From Pantoea sp. Ep11b (GTDB lineage: Bacteria > Pseudomonadota > Gammaproteobacteria > Enterobacterales > Enterobacteriaceae): a stretch of 64,000 nucleotides of DNA. The notes below the pieces were generated by a model. That model saw only the letters and a list, made by a program, of their open reading frames with translations, searched no databases and was not told where the DNA came from. The translations under genes were made by a program, and so were the position numbers. Within the stretch, counting starts at the first letter, position 1. Each line of letters begins with the position of its first letter. Shown in pieces: positions 7,956 through 16,378 of this stretch. The DNA lies in NCBI RefSeq assembly GCF_040783975.1, contig NZ_CP160631.1, forward strand, positions 496,001 to 560,000, in the 5' to 3' direction.

Positions 7956-9104
7956 TTATGCCATAGCGTGCCAGGCGCTCACCACAGCAGCCACCACTTC
8001 GCTGTCGGCATCCAGGCCGGAAATCTCAGCCAGGGTCGCCTGTGGACCTTTTTCTGCCAGCAGCGCGGCCAGCTCCTGCGCCTGCGGGTCCTGATCGCTG
8101 TGATAGTGCATTGCAGCAGCAATACCCTGCACCAGGCTGGCGTGTGGCAGACCATACTCCAGCGTCCCCAGAGTTGGCTTAATCAGGCGATCGCCCGCAC
8201 TCAGTTTACGCAGCGGCTGACGGCCTACGCGCTCAACATCATCTTTCAGATAAGGGTTTTCAAAACGGCCCAGGATTTTGCGGATGTAGGCCGCATGTTT
8301 CTCCGCGTCGAAACCGTAACGCTGGATCAGCACCGCGCCGCTCTCCTCCATCGCACCTTTCACCACGGCCCGGATTTTTTCGTCCAGAATGGCGTCACGA
8401 ATGGTCTGGTGACCGGCCAGCTGGCCAAGATAGGCGGTAATCGCGTGGCCGGTGTTCAGGGTGAAGAGTTTGCGCTCAACAAAGGCCATCAGGTTGTCGG
8501 TCAGCTCCATGCCCGGAATGGTGGGCAGGTCGCCTTTAAACTGGGTTTTGTCGACGATCCACTCGCTGAAGGTTTCAACGGTCACTTCCAGCGGATCGCT
8601 GCTGCCCGCTTCCGTGGGCGGCACGATGCGGTCGACGGCGGAATCAACAAAGCCGACATGCTGCTCCAGCCAGGCGTGATACTGCTCAGGCAGCGCCTTC
8701 AGAACATGCTGTTTCAGCTGACTGGTGCCGCGCACCATATTCTCACAGGCGATGATATTCAGCGGACGGGTCGTGCCGTCATCGCTGCGTTTAGCCAGCC
8801 CTTTCGCCACGCTGCCGGCAATGCGCTCCAGGATCTGCGGACCTACGGCGGTGGTCACCAGGTCGACCTCAGACACCAGGGTGACGATCGCCTCGCTGGT
8901 GCTGTTAACGGCGCTGACGCCGGTCACGATTTCTGTTCTGGCCTGTTCGCCAACCACATGAACGGGGTACTCATGACGCGCGTTCAGTGCATCCAGCACC
9001 GTCTGATTCACATCAGCAAAAACCAGTTCGATACCGGCATCAGCCAGTAATTTGCCGATAAAGCCGCGACCGATGTTTCCTGCTCCGAAATGTAACGCTT
9101 TCAT
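7956..9104 (-). CDS. mtlD: Mannitol-1-phosphate 5-dehydrogenase
   Basis: 382 aa, the standard length. It oxidises mannitol-1-phosphate, made by the MtlA phosphotransferase, to fructose-6-phosphate with NAD+. The N-terminal Rossmann motif is [17 protein letters not shown]. The polyol dehydrogenase signature region [16 protein letters not shown] lies near residue 213. It is the second gene of the operon. The 93-nt gap to mtlA holds a GC-rich hairpin that probably lets mtlA mRNA accumulate above mtlD. Confidence 0.97.
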   Translation of the reverse strand: MKALHFGAGNIGRGFIGKLLADAGIELVFADVNQTVLDALNARHEYPVHVVGEQARTEIVTGVSAVNSTSEAIVTLVSEVDLVTTAVGPQILERIAGSVAKGLAKRSDDGTTRPLNIIACENMVRGTSQLKQHVLKALPEQYHAWLEQHVGFVDSAVDRIVPPTEAGSSDPLEVTVETFSEWIVDKTQFKGDLPTIPGMELTDNLMAFVERKLFTLNTGHAITAYLGQLAGHQTIRDAILDEKIRAVVKGAMEESGAVLIQRYGFDAEKHAAYIRKILGRFENPYLKDDVERVGRQPLRKLSAGDRLIKPTLGTLEYGLPHASLVQGIAAAMHYHSDQDPQAQELAALLAEKGPQATLAEISGLDADSEVVAAVVSAWHAMA

Positions 9105-9131
9105 AATTTTTGACCCATATTAAATGACGAT

Positions 9132-9151
9132 GGGGCGGGCAAACCCGCCCC
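9132..9151 (-). promoter_or_regulatory. Intra-operon hairpin between mtlA and mtlD
   Basis: A perfect 8-bp GC stem, GGGGCGGG / CCCGCCCC with a 4-nt loop. On the transcribed strand it has no U-run, so it is more likely an mRNA-stabilising or attenuating stem than a full terminator. Confidence 0.6.
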
Positions 9152-9197
9152 GGAAAATCGGGACGGGCATGACCGCCCCAGGGAAAATATCACCACA

Positions 9198-11132
9198 TTA
9201 TGCGATGGCAGGCTTGCCTGACAGCAGATCCAGCACTTCCTGCACGCTGCTGGTGTTGGCCAGCTTCTCGATCACGCTGTCATCATCCAGCGCATTGGTC
9301 AGGCTGGTGATCACCTGGATGTGCTCGTTATTGCGGGCCGCAATCCCGATCACCAGACGCGCCACATCCTCCGGCTCTTCGCCGAACAGGACGCCTGCCG
9401 GATACTGGCAGAACACCACGCCGGTTTTCAGCACGCGATCTTTGGCTTCCACCGTGCCGTGCGGCACCGCGATTGACTCACCGAGATAGGTCGGGGTCAG
9501 TTTTTCACGCGCCAGCATCGCTTCCACATACTCCGGCTCGACGTAGCCGCCTTTCACCAGCTGTTCACCGGCAAAGCGAATCGCCTGCTCTTTGTTGCTG
9601 GCGGTCAGGCCAAGGAAGACGTTATCCGCGCCCAGCTTAAACAGATGCGCGTTACCTTCATCGTAGCTATCGGCCAGCGTCGTCTTCACGGTTTCGCGAT
9701 GCGCGTCACTGCGGTTAGCCGCCACCAGACGTTCGGTCAGAGTGCTGTAGAGCGCGCTGTCGAGGAAGTTATTCAGCGAGATATGCTGCGCGTGCGGCGC
9801 CTGACGGATTGCGCGTTCGGTCAGGTCACGATGCGTAATCACCAGATCGACATCACCCGGCAGGGCGTTAATCGCGGTATTGGTCACCGAGACATTGCGC
9901 AGACCGGCATCCTGCACTTTCTTACGCAGCACGCCTGCGCCCATGGCGCTGGAGCCCATACCGGCATCACAGGCAACGATGATTTTACGCACATGATGCA
10001 GGTCCACGCTCATGGCGTCGCTGGCAATGGCGGCACCGGGTGCGCTCTGGCCTTTGGACTGCGCTTTCATCTCATGCATGCGCTGGGTCGCGGCTTCGAT
10101 GTCGTCATCTTCTTTCACTTTGCTGGTTTTCAGCAGGATAGCGGAAACCACAAAGGAGACAGCAAAGGCGGCCGCGATAGCAGCGACGTTAGCGAAGTAG
10201 GCGCCTTTTGGCGTCATCGCCAGCACCGCCAGGATAGAACCCGGTGAAGCAGGAGAGACCAGGCCGCCATTCAGGACGGTCAGCGTGAAGACGCCGGTCA
10301 TCCCGCCCAGGATCACGGCCAGCAGCAGACGAGGCGCCATCAGCACGTAAGGGAAGTAGATCTCATGGATGCCGCCCAGGAAGTGGATAATGGCGGCACC
10401 GCCCGCAGACTGTTTTGCACTGCCACGACCAAAGAACATGTAGGCCATCAGCACGCCCATCCCCGGACCCGGGTTCGCTTCGATCAGGAAGAAGATCGAT
10501 TTACCCGCTTCACTCGCCTGCTGGATGCCGAGCGGTGAGAAGATACCGTGGTTGATGGCGTTGTTCAGGAACAGGATTTTCGCCGGTTCTACGAAGATGG
10601 AGGTCAGCGGCAGCAGGTTGTTCTGCACCATCAGGTTCACGCCCGCCGCGAGAATATGCGACAGACCTTCTACCAGCGGGCCAATGGCCAGGAATGCCAG
10701 CAGGGCCAGCACCATCCCGATAATACCGGCCGAGAAGTTGTTGACCAGCATCTCGAAGCCGCTTTTGATTTTGCCGTCAATGGCCCGGTCAAACGACTTA
10801 ATGGCCCAGCCACCCAGCGGACCGGCAATCATCGCCCCCAGGAACATCGGCATATCTGCACCGACAATCACACCCATGGTGGTGATGGCACCGACTACGC
10901 CGCCGCGATCTCCGCCCACCAGACGTCCGCCGGTGAAACCGATCAGCAGCGGCAGCAGGTAAGTAATCATCGGGCCGACCAGTTTGGCCAGCGTTTCGTT
11001 AGGGATCCAGCCAGTTGGAATAAACAGCGCGGTGATGATACCCCAGGCGATAAACGCCCCGATGTTTGGCATCACCATATTACTCAGAAAGCGACCAAAG
11101 CTCTGTACTTTGACCTTCACTGATGAGGACAT
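9198..11132 (-). CDS. mtlA: PTS mannitol transporter, EIICBA
   Basis: 644 aa from ATG 11132 behind AAGGGG; ten further upstream codons are in frame but unsupported. It imports and phosphorylates mannitol. Order of domains: IIC membrane domain (about 1-335, with GGIHEIYFP), IIB (IIVACDAGMGSSAMG, phospho-Cys C388) and IIA (GESIAVPHGTVE, phospho-His H558). All three are intact. First gene of mtlADR. Four CRP-like sites lie upstream, which fits catabolite control of this operon in E. coli. Confidence 0.98.
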   Translation of the reverse strand: MSSSVKVKVQSFGRFLSNMVMPNIGAFIAWGIITALFIPTGWIPNETLAKLVGPMITYLLPLLIGFTGGRLVGGDRGGVVGAITTMGVIVGADMPMFLGAMIAGPLGGWAIKSFDRAIDGKIKSGFEMLVNNFSAGIIGMVLALLAFLAIGPLVEGLSHILAAGVNLMVQNNLLPLTSIFVEPAKILFLNNAINHGIFSPLGIQQASEAGKSIFFLIEANPGPGMGVLMAYMFFGRGSAKQSAGGAAIIHFLGGIHEIYFPYVLMAPRLLLAVILGGMTGVFTLTVLNGGLVSPASPGSILAVLAMTPKGAYFANVAAIAAAFAVSFVVSAILLKTSKVKEDDDIEAATQRMHEMKAQSKGQSAPGAAIASDAMSVDLHHVRKIIVACDAGMGSSAMGAGVLRKKVQDAGLRNVSVTNTAINALPGDVDLVITHRDLTERAIRQAPHAQHISLNNFLDSALYSTLTERLVAANRSDAHRETVKTTLADSYDEGNAHLFKLGADNVFLGLTASNKEQAIRFAGEQLVKGGYVEPEYVEAMLAREKLTPTYLGESIAVPHGTVEAKDRVLKTGVVFCQYPAGVLFGEEPEDVARLVIGIAARNNEHIQVITSLTNALDDDSVIEKLANTSSVQEVLDLLSGKPAIA

Positions 11133-11274
11133 AAACCCACCCCTTATTGAGACGCGCTGCAATAGGAGAGCGCGTTTGTTTTTGTTTAGCCACCCCGACC
11201 TGAAGCCGGTGGTATTACTGTATGCACGCGGACTCTATCACGCGAATCTGGCACTGCGTAGGGCATGACATTAG

Positions 11275-11290
11275 TGTGATCTGTGTCACT
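11275..11290. promoter_or_regulatory. CRP-like site 1 upstream of mtlA
   Basis: TGTGA-TCTGTG-TCACT, one mismatch from the symmetric consensus. Confidence 0.65.
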
Positions 11291-11318
11291 GATTAAGGGG
11301 GGCTGCAGGGGTCATTAG

Positions 11319-11334
11319 CGTGACTCTGATCACA
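11319..11334. promoter_or_regulatory. CRP-like site 2 upstream of mtlA
   Basis: CGTGA-CTCTGA-TCACA, one mismatch from the symmetric consensus. Confidence 0.65.
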
Positions 11335-11391
11335 ATTAGTGGCGTGAATGCCTCTGTATTGGGCGATTTTTAGTCAGATTTGCCGGTTATC

Positions 11392-11407
11392 TGTGAGCTG
11401 TATCACA
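11392..11407. promoter_or_regulatory. CRP-like site 3 upstream of mtlA
   Basis: TGTGA-GCTGTA-TCACA, perfect match to both half sites. Confidence 0.75.
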
Positions 11408-11435
11408 TCCTGAGAAAGGCGCTTTGTTATAAATA

Positions 11436-11451
11436 TGTGATGAAAGTCACA
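11436..11451. promoter_or_regulatory. CRP-like site 4 upstream of mtlA
   Basis: TGTGA-TGAAAG-TCACA, perfect match to both half sites. Confidence 0.75.
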
Positions 11452-11529
11452 AAATATTTTTGGTCGAAAATGCGCCAGATCACACTTCATTTTGCGGGTC
11501 CTGGCGGCAAAGAGAAAGAGTGGGGAGAG

Positions 11530-11552
11530 GGGCAGAGAGATCACCTCTGCCC
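11530..11552 (-). terminator. Probable terminator of the yiaF-like gene
   Basis: An 8-bp stem GGGCAGAG / CTCTGCCC with a 7-nt loop, 10 nt past the stop. The tail on the minus strand is pyrimidine-rich rather than a clean U-run, so termination strength is uncertain. Confidence 0.5.
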
Positions 11553-11562
11553 GGAAAGCGGT

Positions 11563-12282
11563 TTACTGCTGAATGCCACCCTGAACGGCCGCCTGGGCCT
11601 GAGGCAGGGCCTGAGCGTTGGCAGAGAGCGTGCTCATCAGCGCATTATATTGCGTAGCCTGATCCTGGGTCGGGAACTGTACGCCGCCATCATTGAAGCT
11701 GACCCGGGAGCCCTGCAGTTGCAGGAAGTCGCCGGTCTGTACCGCACCCTGGCTCAGCGCCTGCAGTTTAGGCAGCAGCGGGATCAGCTGATTGGCGGGC
11801 ACCGTTACCACTTTGTTGTAGGCGGTGTCGTAGACCTTTTTCAGATCATCCGACTGCTTCAGGGCCGCTTTGCTGCTGTCCGCCTGCATTTTGGCGCTTT
11901 CAATCTGCTGGGTGACAATCACAAGGGCGCTGTTGGCCTGACGCAGTGAGTCGCGACGGCTGAGATAATCCTGCGGAACGCGAATCGCGGAAAGCTCATC
12001 CACCACCGGACGCATTCCCTGTTCGACCGCTTTGTTCGCCTGCTGCGAGAAGCCATACAGAATGGCGTAATCGCTGGCGAAGTTGCCAAAGCTCTGCTTC
12101 TGGTTTTCGCTGAGGCTGGGAAGATGCTCGCCGCTGCGCATCACGGTATTCTGGAGAAAGTCGATAAATGCTTTACGCTGCTCGCCCTCTTTGTCACCAC
12201 ATGCGGTGAGCTGCAGCACGATCAGCGCGCCAGCGAGCATAATGCCGCCGCGTGCCATGAGGCGTGTAAATCCTGAAGCCAT
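11563..12282 (-). CDS. yiaF: YiaF-like DUF3053 lipoprotein
   Basis: 239 aa from ATG 12282. The N-terminus is a lipoprotein signal peptide: positively charged start, hydrophobic core MLAGALIVLQ, and lipobox LTAC followed by Gly-Asp. The mature part begins GDKEGEQRKAFIDFLQNTVMRSGE, the most conserved stretch of DUF3053, and matches E. coli YiaF along its length. It is predicted to be anchored to an envelope membrane facing the periplasm. The Asp at +3 rather than +2 does not give a clear inner-membrane retention signal. The function is unknown. It stands alone. Confidence 0.87.
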   Translation of the reverse strand: MASGFTRLMARGGIMLAGALIVLQLTACGDKEGEQRKAFIDFLQNTVMRSGEHLPSLSENQKQSFGNFASDYAILYGFSQQANKAVEQGMRPVVDELSAIRVPQDYLSRRDSLRQANSALVIVTQQIESAKMQADSSKAALKQSDDLKKVYDTAYNKVVTVPANQLIPLLPKLQALSQGAVQTGDFLQLQGSRVSFNDGGVQFPTQDQATQYNALMSTLSANAQALPQAQAAVQGGIQQ

Positions 12283-12495
12283 AGGGTCAACTCCTGTCGG
12301 TGATACTGTCTGATGTCCAGGTAGGAATGGCCTAAAGAATAGAACAAACCCGCGCCACGGCACAATGTGAAACCGCCGCTAAAACAGGTGCTTTCTGAAA
12401 TGGCGGTAACAGAGCAGGATCTGCGGCGCGCCCTGCGCGCCCTGCGCGGCTTGCAGGCGTCCCGCTCTCCGGGCGGCGTTTTTCTGGCGGCGGCC

Positions 12496-14094
12496 CTAAA
12501 AGACCACGGCCTGACCATCTTTCCGGCTTTCACTGGCTGCAATATAGAACCCCTGAGGATCGCGCACTATCGCCTGTGCGCCGCCGAAGTTGTAGTTGCT
12601 CAGCGGATCTTCCAGCAGCACGTTGTGGCCCATGCGGCGCAGGGTACTCAGAGTATTGCGATCGAGGGTGGATTCGAAGACCACCTCGCGCCCCTGAACC
12701 ACCCGCCAGCGCGGCGCATCAATCGCGGCCTGGGGATTCTGCCGGTGCAGCATGATGCGCAGCGCCAGCTGAACGTGCCCCTGGGCCTGCATCGGGCCAC
12801 CCATCACGCCAAACGCCATCAGCGGCTGGCCCTGCTGATCCCGCGCAAAGGCGGGGATGATGGTGTGGAAAGGGCGCTTACCGCCCGCCACGACGTTGGG
12901 ATGGGCCGGGTCGCATGAGAAGCCCGCGCCGCGATTCTGCAGGCTGATGCCGGTGCCGGGGACGACCACGCCGGAGCCAAAACCCATATAGTTGGACTGA
13001 ATGAACGAAACCATCATGCCCTGGCTGTCACCGGCGGCCACATAGACAGTGCCGCTTTGCTGCGGCGAGCCGAAGCGGAAATCGCCTGCTCTGTCAGGAT
13101 CGATTAGTGCGGCCCGCTGGCGAAGATAGTCCCGGCTCAGCAGCAGCGCCGCCGGAAATTCCAGGTGATCTTCATCGGTGACATAGCGTTCGAGATCGAC
13201 CAGTGCCAGTTTCATCGCCTCAATCGAGAGGTGAAGCCACTGCGGCGAATCGGGTGCGTGACGGTTGATCTCCCACTCTTCCAGAATCCCCAGCGCGATC
13301 AGCGTCGCGATGCCCTGACCGTTAGGCGGCAGCTCCTGGACCGATCCACCGGCAAACGGATGCGACAGCAGCGTAACCCAGTCAGCCCGATGGTTTTTCA
13401 GATCCTCCAGCGTCAGGGCGGCGCCATGCTCACGGGCGAAGGCCGCTATCTTCTGCGCCAGCGCGCCACGATAGAAGCTCTCGCCCTGGGTTTCGGCGAT
13501 CTCCTGCAGGGTGGCGGCCTGCGCCGGATTGCGGAACAGTTCCCCAGCCTGCGGCGGGCGGCCCTGGGGCGCAAAGCAGTCGCTGAAGCCCGGCTGATCC
13601 CGTAGTTTGTCGTAGCCGCGCTGCCACAGCTGGCTAATCAGCGGTGAGACCGGAAAACCATCGCGCGCATAATCGATCGCCGGTTGCGCCAGGGTGGTCA
13701 GCGGCAGGGTGCCGAAGCGCTGCGCCAGTGAGACCCATGCCGACACCGCGCCAGGAATGGTGACTGACTCCCAGCCGGTTTCCGGCATGGCGTCAAAGGC
13801 GGCAAAACGTCCGGGGTGCCAGGCGGCCGGAGCACGGCCTGACGCGTTGAGCCCATGCAGCTCACTGCCATCCCAGACGATCGCAAATGCATCGCTGCCA
13901 ATGCCGTTTCCGGTCGGCTCCAGTACGGTTAAGGCGATAGCCGTGGCGATCGCCGCATCCACCGCGTTGCCCCCCTGCTGCAGCATACGCAAGCCTGCCT
14001 GCGCCGCCAGCGGTTGTGATGTCGCCACCGCATTACGCCCCATCATCGGGACGCGATGAGAGGGGTAAGCGACATTAAAATCTGTTTCACGCAT
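12496..14094 (-). CDS. Gamma-glutamyltransferase-family Ntn hydrolase, cytosolic type
   Basis: 532 aa from ATG 14094 behind AAGGAAG. The fold family is clear: VATSQPLAAQAGLRMLQQGGNAVDAAIATAIAL at the N-terminus and the autocleavage/nucleophile Thr349 in QSGTVYV, with GGPMQAQGHVQ near the C-terminus. The proenzyme should cleave before Thr349. There is no signal peptide, unlike periplasmic Ggt of E. coli, so it resembles the cytosolic YwrD-like or acylase-like branch. Substrate specificity (gamma-glutamyl compounds versus other amides) cannot be assigned. It is divergent from yiaG across a long gene-free stretch. Confidence 0.85.
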   Translation of the reverse strand: MRETDFNVAYPSHRVPMMGRNAVATSQPLAAQAGLRMLQQGGNAVDAAIATAIALTVLEPTGNGIGSDAFAIVWDGSELHGLNASGRAPAAWHPGRFAAFDAMPETGWESVTIPGAVSAWVSLAQRFGTLPLTTLAQPAIDYARDGFPVSPLISQLWQRGYDKLRDQPGFSDCFAPQGRPPQAGELFRNPAQAATLQEIAETQGESFYRGALAQKIAAFAREHGAALTLEDLKNHRADWVTLLSHPFAGGSVQELPPNGQGIATLIALGILEEWEINRHAPDSPQWLHLSIEAMKLALVDLERYVTDEDHLEFPAALLLSRDYLRQRAALIDPDRAGDFRFGSPQQSGTVYVAAGDSQGMMVSFIQSNYMGFGSGVVVPGTGISLQNRGAGFSCDPAHPNVVAGGKRPFHTIIPAFARDQQGQPLMAFGVMGGPMQAQGHVQLALRIMLHRQNPQAAIDAPRWRVVQGREVVFESTLDRNTLSTLRRMGHNVLLEDPLSNYNFGGAQAIVRDPQGFYIAASESRKDGQAVVF

Positions 14095-14487
14095 CGCTCT
14101 TCCTTGCCGGGATCGGGAGTGTGGGCCGCCGTCTGCGCAACAGTCAGGGAGCGCACTTTTGTCGCGCATAACGCCAGGCGCAGACGGCATAAACGCACCG
14201 GAATGGGGCGTCCGCCGTTTCTTCAGGTCCACTGTTGATTAATCTGCTAAAAAAACAGCGTTCAGATTAGCGGATTTTCCTGTCCGGCACCGTGAGCCGA
14301 CGCGCGGCAACGCTGAAGGGTATGCCAGGATTATTCTTATTTTCATTAGAGTGATGAATATATGTGTTCAGGAAGTAAACCATTGGCGTATATTTTGCAC
14401 TCATCACTGCAGAGGTGCAGCGCCTCACAGAAGTGAGAAGATGCCAGTAAAAAGCATGATGGCTTCCACATAAATCGCAAACACCGA

Positions 14488-14524
14488 TTGATTTTTTTGC
14501 CCGCTATGGAGGCGCAAAAATCAA
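14488..14524. repeat. Long AT-rich inverted repeat
   Basis: TTGATTTTTTTGC (14488-14500) pairs with GCAAAAATCAA (14514-14524), with a 2-nt bulge and a 13-nt loop. It could be a structure in a leader RNA or a terminator-like element; no gene ends just before it. Confidence 0.45.
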
Positions 14525-14646
14525 CTGCCTCAGCACGTTAGAGGCGCTGGAATTTTTCCGGCAAACCATAGTTAAAAAAATAATTACAAATTGCGCGGCA
14601 AATCGTCAGGTCTCTATCCATACTTAGTCTCCCGGCATTTGTTGCA

Positions 14647-14672
14647 TTGACCTGACAACTTTTAAAGCAGTG
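14647..14672 (+). promoter_or_regulatory. cspA-leader-like motif ahead of yiaG
   Basis: TTGAC, 10 nt, then TTAAAGCAGTG. From memory, the start of the E. coli cspA 5' leader (the cold-box region) has TTGAC, 10 nt, TTAAAGCAGTG as well. Here it lies about 150 nt upstream of the yiaG ATG, similar to the length of the cspA leader. This suggests a cold-responsive leader, but it is inference. Confidence 0.45.
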
Positions 14673-14824
14673 CACCGCAGGCTGTGTCCCGTAATGGTTT
14701 CTCTCATAACAAAAACAAACCCTTGCGGGATCCAGCCTGGAACAGGCCCGGTTTCAGAGTCCTGACTTCAGGCTCGTACCTCTCTACTTTCACGTGCTTC
14801 ATAGTGAGTTTTAAGGAGTTCTCT

Positions 14825-15121
14825 ATGGAATTAAAAGACCCGATGTTTGAATTGCTCAGCAGCCTTGAGCAGATTGTTTTGACACGTGATGATCGCGCCG
14901 CCGAGTTACTTATTCAGCGTCAGCAACCCGCCCAGCCAGAGCCGCAGCGTCTGCGTGAAATGACCGGCATGCAGGTTGATGAGTTTGCGAAAGTAATGGG
15001 CGTGAGCGTTTCTTCCGTGAAAAGCTGGGAAGCCCGCCGTACCCGTCCATCTGCGACGGCGCAGAAACTGATGAAGTTATTACATGCCAACCCCTATCTG
15101 GGGCGGCAGTTGCTTGAGTGA
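14825..15121 (+). CDS. yiaG: YiaG-like helix-turn-helix transcriptional regulator
   Basis: 98 aa from ATG 14825, behind TAAGGAG. The first 20 residues (MELKDPMFELLSSLEQIV) match E. coli YiaG. The C-terminal half is an XRE-type helix-turn-helix: MTGMQVDEFAKVMGVSVSSVKSWEARRTRPS. The domain resembles MqsA-like and Cro/C1 regulators, but no toxin gene lies beside it. In E. coli yiaG is next to cspA; here no cspA is present in the window, and the yiaG leader itself carries a cspA-like motif. A strong terminator follows. Confidence 0.9.
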   Translation: MELKDPMFELLSSLEQIVLTRDDRAAELLIQRQQPAQPEPQRLREMTGMQVDEFAKVMGVSVSSVKSWEARRTRPSATAQKLMKLLHANPYLGRQLLE

Positions 15122-15138
15122 TCAGGCAGCACGAAGGA

Positions 15139-15161
15139 ACCCGCCGCTGGCGGGTTTTTTT
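15139..15161 (+). terminator. Rho-independent terminator of yiaG
   Basis: Stem ACCCGCC / GGCGGGT, 3-nt loop, followed by seven T. It sits between the convergent yiaG and HD-hydrolase genes. Confidence 0.92.
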
Positions 15162-15168
15162 ATGGATG

Positions 15169-15756
15169 TCAGAGGCTGTATTTCGCCGCCTGCTTTGCAA
15201 ACCAGCTCTCCGGCACGCTATAGGGCGGCTCCCGCAGCTGAGCCAGTCCGCTTTCGATGATCGTCGAAGCCTGCTGCCATAGCTGCGCATCGCCCTGTTT
15301 CAGCAAGGCGATCTGGATCTGTTTTTCTACCAGGTAAATCCGTGCAAAATCGGGATCAAATCGGACGATCGCGCGGGTATTGTCGATGATGTCTGCCAGT
15401 TTGATGGTCTGCGCTTCAGGACTGGCACTGGCCGTGTGGCGGAAGTGCGCTACTTTGCGGGCGGCGCGATTCTTTGCCGTGGCGGGGGCGCTGTCGGTCA
15501 GCATCTCCACCAGGCTGGCCACACGCTGACCAAAATGCGCTTCGATATCCTGTTGCGTCGTGGCGGTATCTTCCACCGTGTCGTGCAGCCAGGCCGCCGC
15601 TAAGAGCGCCTCGTCGTGACTGACGCTGCGCACCAGCTCTGCGACCGCAGCCGGATGAACGATGTATGGCTCATCGGTATATTTGCGGCGCTGACCGGCC
15701 CCGGCATGTGCCTCGGTGGCAAAGCGACGAGCCTGTTCTTCCAGTGAATCCTGCAT
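15169..15756 (-). CDS. HD-domain phosphohydrolase, MESH1-like small alarmone hydrolase
   Basis: 195 aa from ATG 15756, behind AGGGGGAAAAGC. The single HD domain has the RelA/SpoT hydrolase pattern: H34 in YIVHPAAV, H58-D59 in WLHDTVEDT, and D122 in IKLADIIDN, which match the four metal ligands known in human MESH1 (H35, H61, D62, D122). MESH1 and related small alarmone hydrolases remove pyrophosphate from (p)ppGpp; MESH1 can also use NADPH. No synthetase or TGS/ACT domain is attached. It is divergent from ohrR by 62 bp. The alarmone activity is an inference from the motif set. Confidence 0.8.
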   Translation of the reverse strand: MQDSLEEQARRFATEAHAGAGQRRKYTDEPYIVHPAAVAELVRSVSHDEALLAAAWLHDTVEDTATTQQDIEAHFGQRVASLVEMLTDSAPATAKNRAARKVAHFRHTASASPEAQTIKLADIIDNTRAIVRFDPDFARIYLVEKQIQIALLKQGDAQLWQQASTIIESGLAQLREPPYSVPESWFAKQAAKYSL

Positions 15757-15818
15757 GCTTTTCCCCCTGGCCAAAAGTTTGCTTGCAATTATCTAGCGCA
15801 CTATCTATATTCATCAGT

Positions 15819-16283
15819 ATGAACAGTGATCAAGATGACAAAAAAGTGAAACCGATGCCACTGTTGGTCGATCAGCAGCTCTGCTTTGCGCTTTATTCTG
15901 CCAACCTGGCGATGAGCAAAGTCTATCGCCAGCTGCTGAGCCAGCTCGATATTACCTATCCGCAATATCTGGTGATGCTGGTGCTGTGGCAAAAAGATGA
16001 TGTCACGGTCTCGGAGATTGGCGAGCAGCTCTTTTTAGACTCGGCCACCTTAACGCCTTTGCTGAAGCGGCTGGAGAGCGCAGGTCTGATTAACCGGCAG
16101 CGCACCCGTCAGGATGAGCGGCAGGTTGCGGTGACGCTGACGGAGACTGGCCGGGCGCTGCGCGCCAGGGCTGAGACCATCCCTGACGCCGTTAAATGTG
16201 CCACGGCCTGTGAAGATGAGGCCCTGCTGGCCCTGAAATTACAGCTGGATGGGTTGCGCGACAACCTGAACCAGTCCCGATAA
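15819..16283 (+). CDS. ohrR: Organic hydroperoxide-sensing MarR-family repressor OhrR
   Basis: 154 aa from ATG 15819. The MarR fold and the OhrR core are clear ([48 protein letters not shown]). The reactive Cys22 is in QLCFALY, and C127 and C131 lie near the C-terminus. C22 and C127 match the positions used by the two-cysteine OhrR of Xanthomonas, where oxidation forms an intersubunit disulfide that releases DNA. It directly precedes ohr, its usual target, with a 95-bp gap. Confidence 0.92.
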   Translation: MNSDQDDKKVKPMPLLVDQQLCFALYSANLAMSKVYRQLLSQLDITYPQYLVMLVLWQKDDVTVSEIGEQLFLDSATLTPLLKRLESAGLINRQRTRQDERQVAVTLTETGRALRARAETIPDAVKCATACEDEALLALKLQLDGLRDNLNQSR

Positions 16284-16378
16284 AGATTGCGGTTGGGTGC
16301 GCCGCACCCACTGAACCTCACCGCCCGGTTACGGTTAAATAAGTAGCGGGCGATTAAATAGCGTAACGGAGAAATGTC

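Larger units (their letters stand above)
11133..11562. other. mtlA upstream regulatory region
   Basis: 430 nt without a gene, between mtlA (minus) and the 3' end of the yiaF-like gene. It contains four CRP-like sites with TGTGA-N6-TCACA architecture between 11275 and 11451, and a weak hairpin terminator for the yiaF-like gene at its right end. Confidence 0.75.
14095..14824. other. Gene-free stretch upstream of yiaG
   Basis: 730 nt with no credible gene. From left to right: the promoter region of the divergent Ntn-hydrolase gene; small stems such as CTCAC-AGAA-GTGAG near 14426; a T/A-rich inverted repeat at 14488-14524; and a long leader for yiaG beginning with a cspA-like motif at 14647-14672. 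Confidence 0.6.

Noticed and set aside
14825-15121. Type II antitoxin (MqsA/HigA-like) reading of yiaG
   Set aside because: No toxin gene lies next to it and its N-terminus matches YiaG, a solitary regulator.
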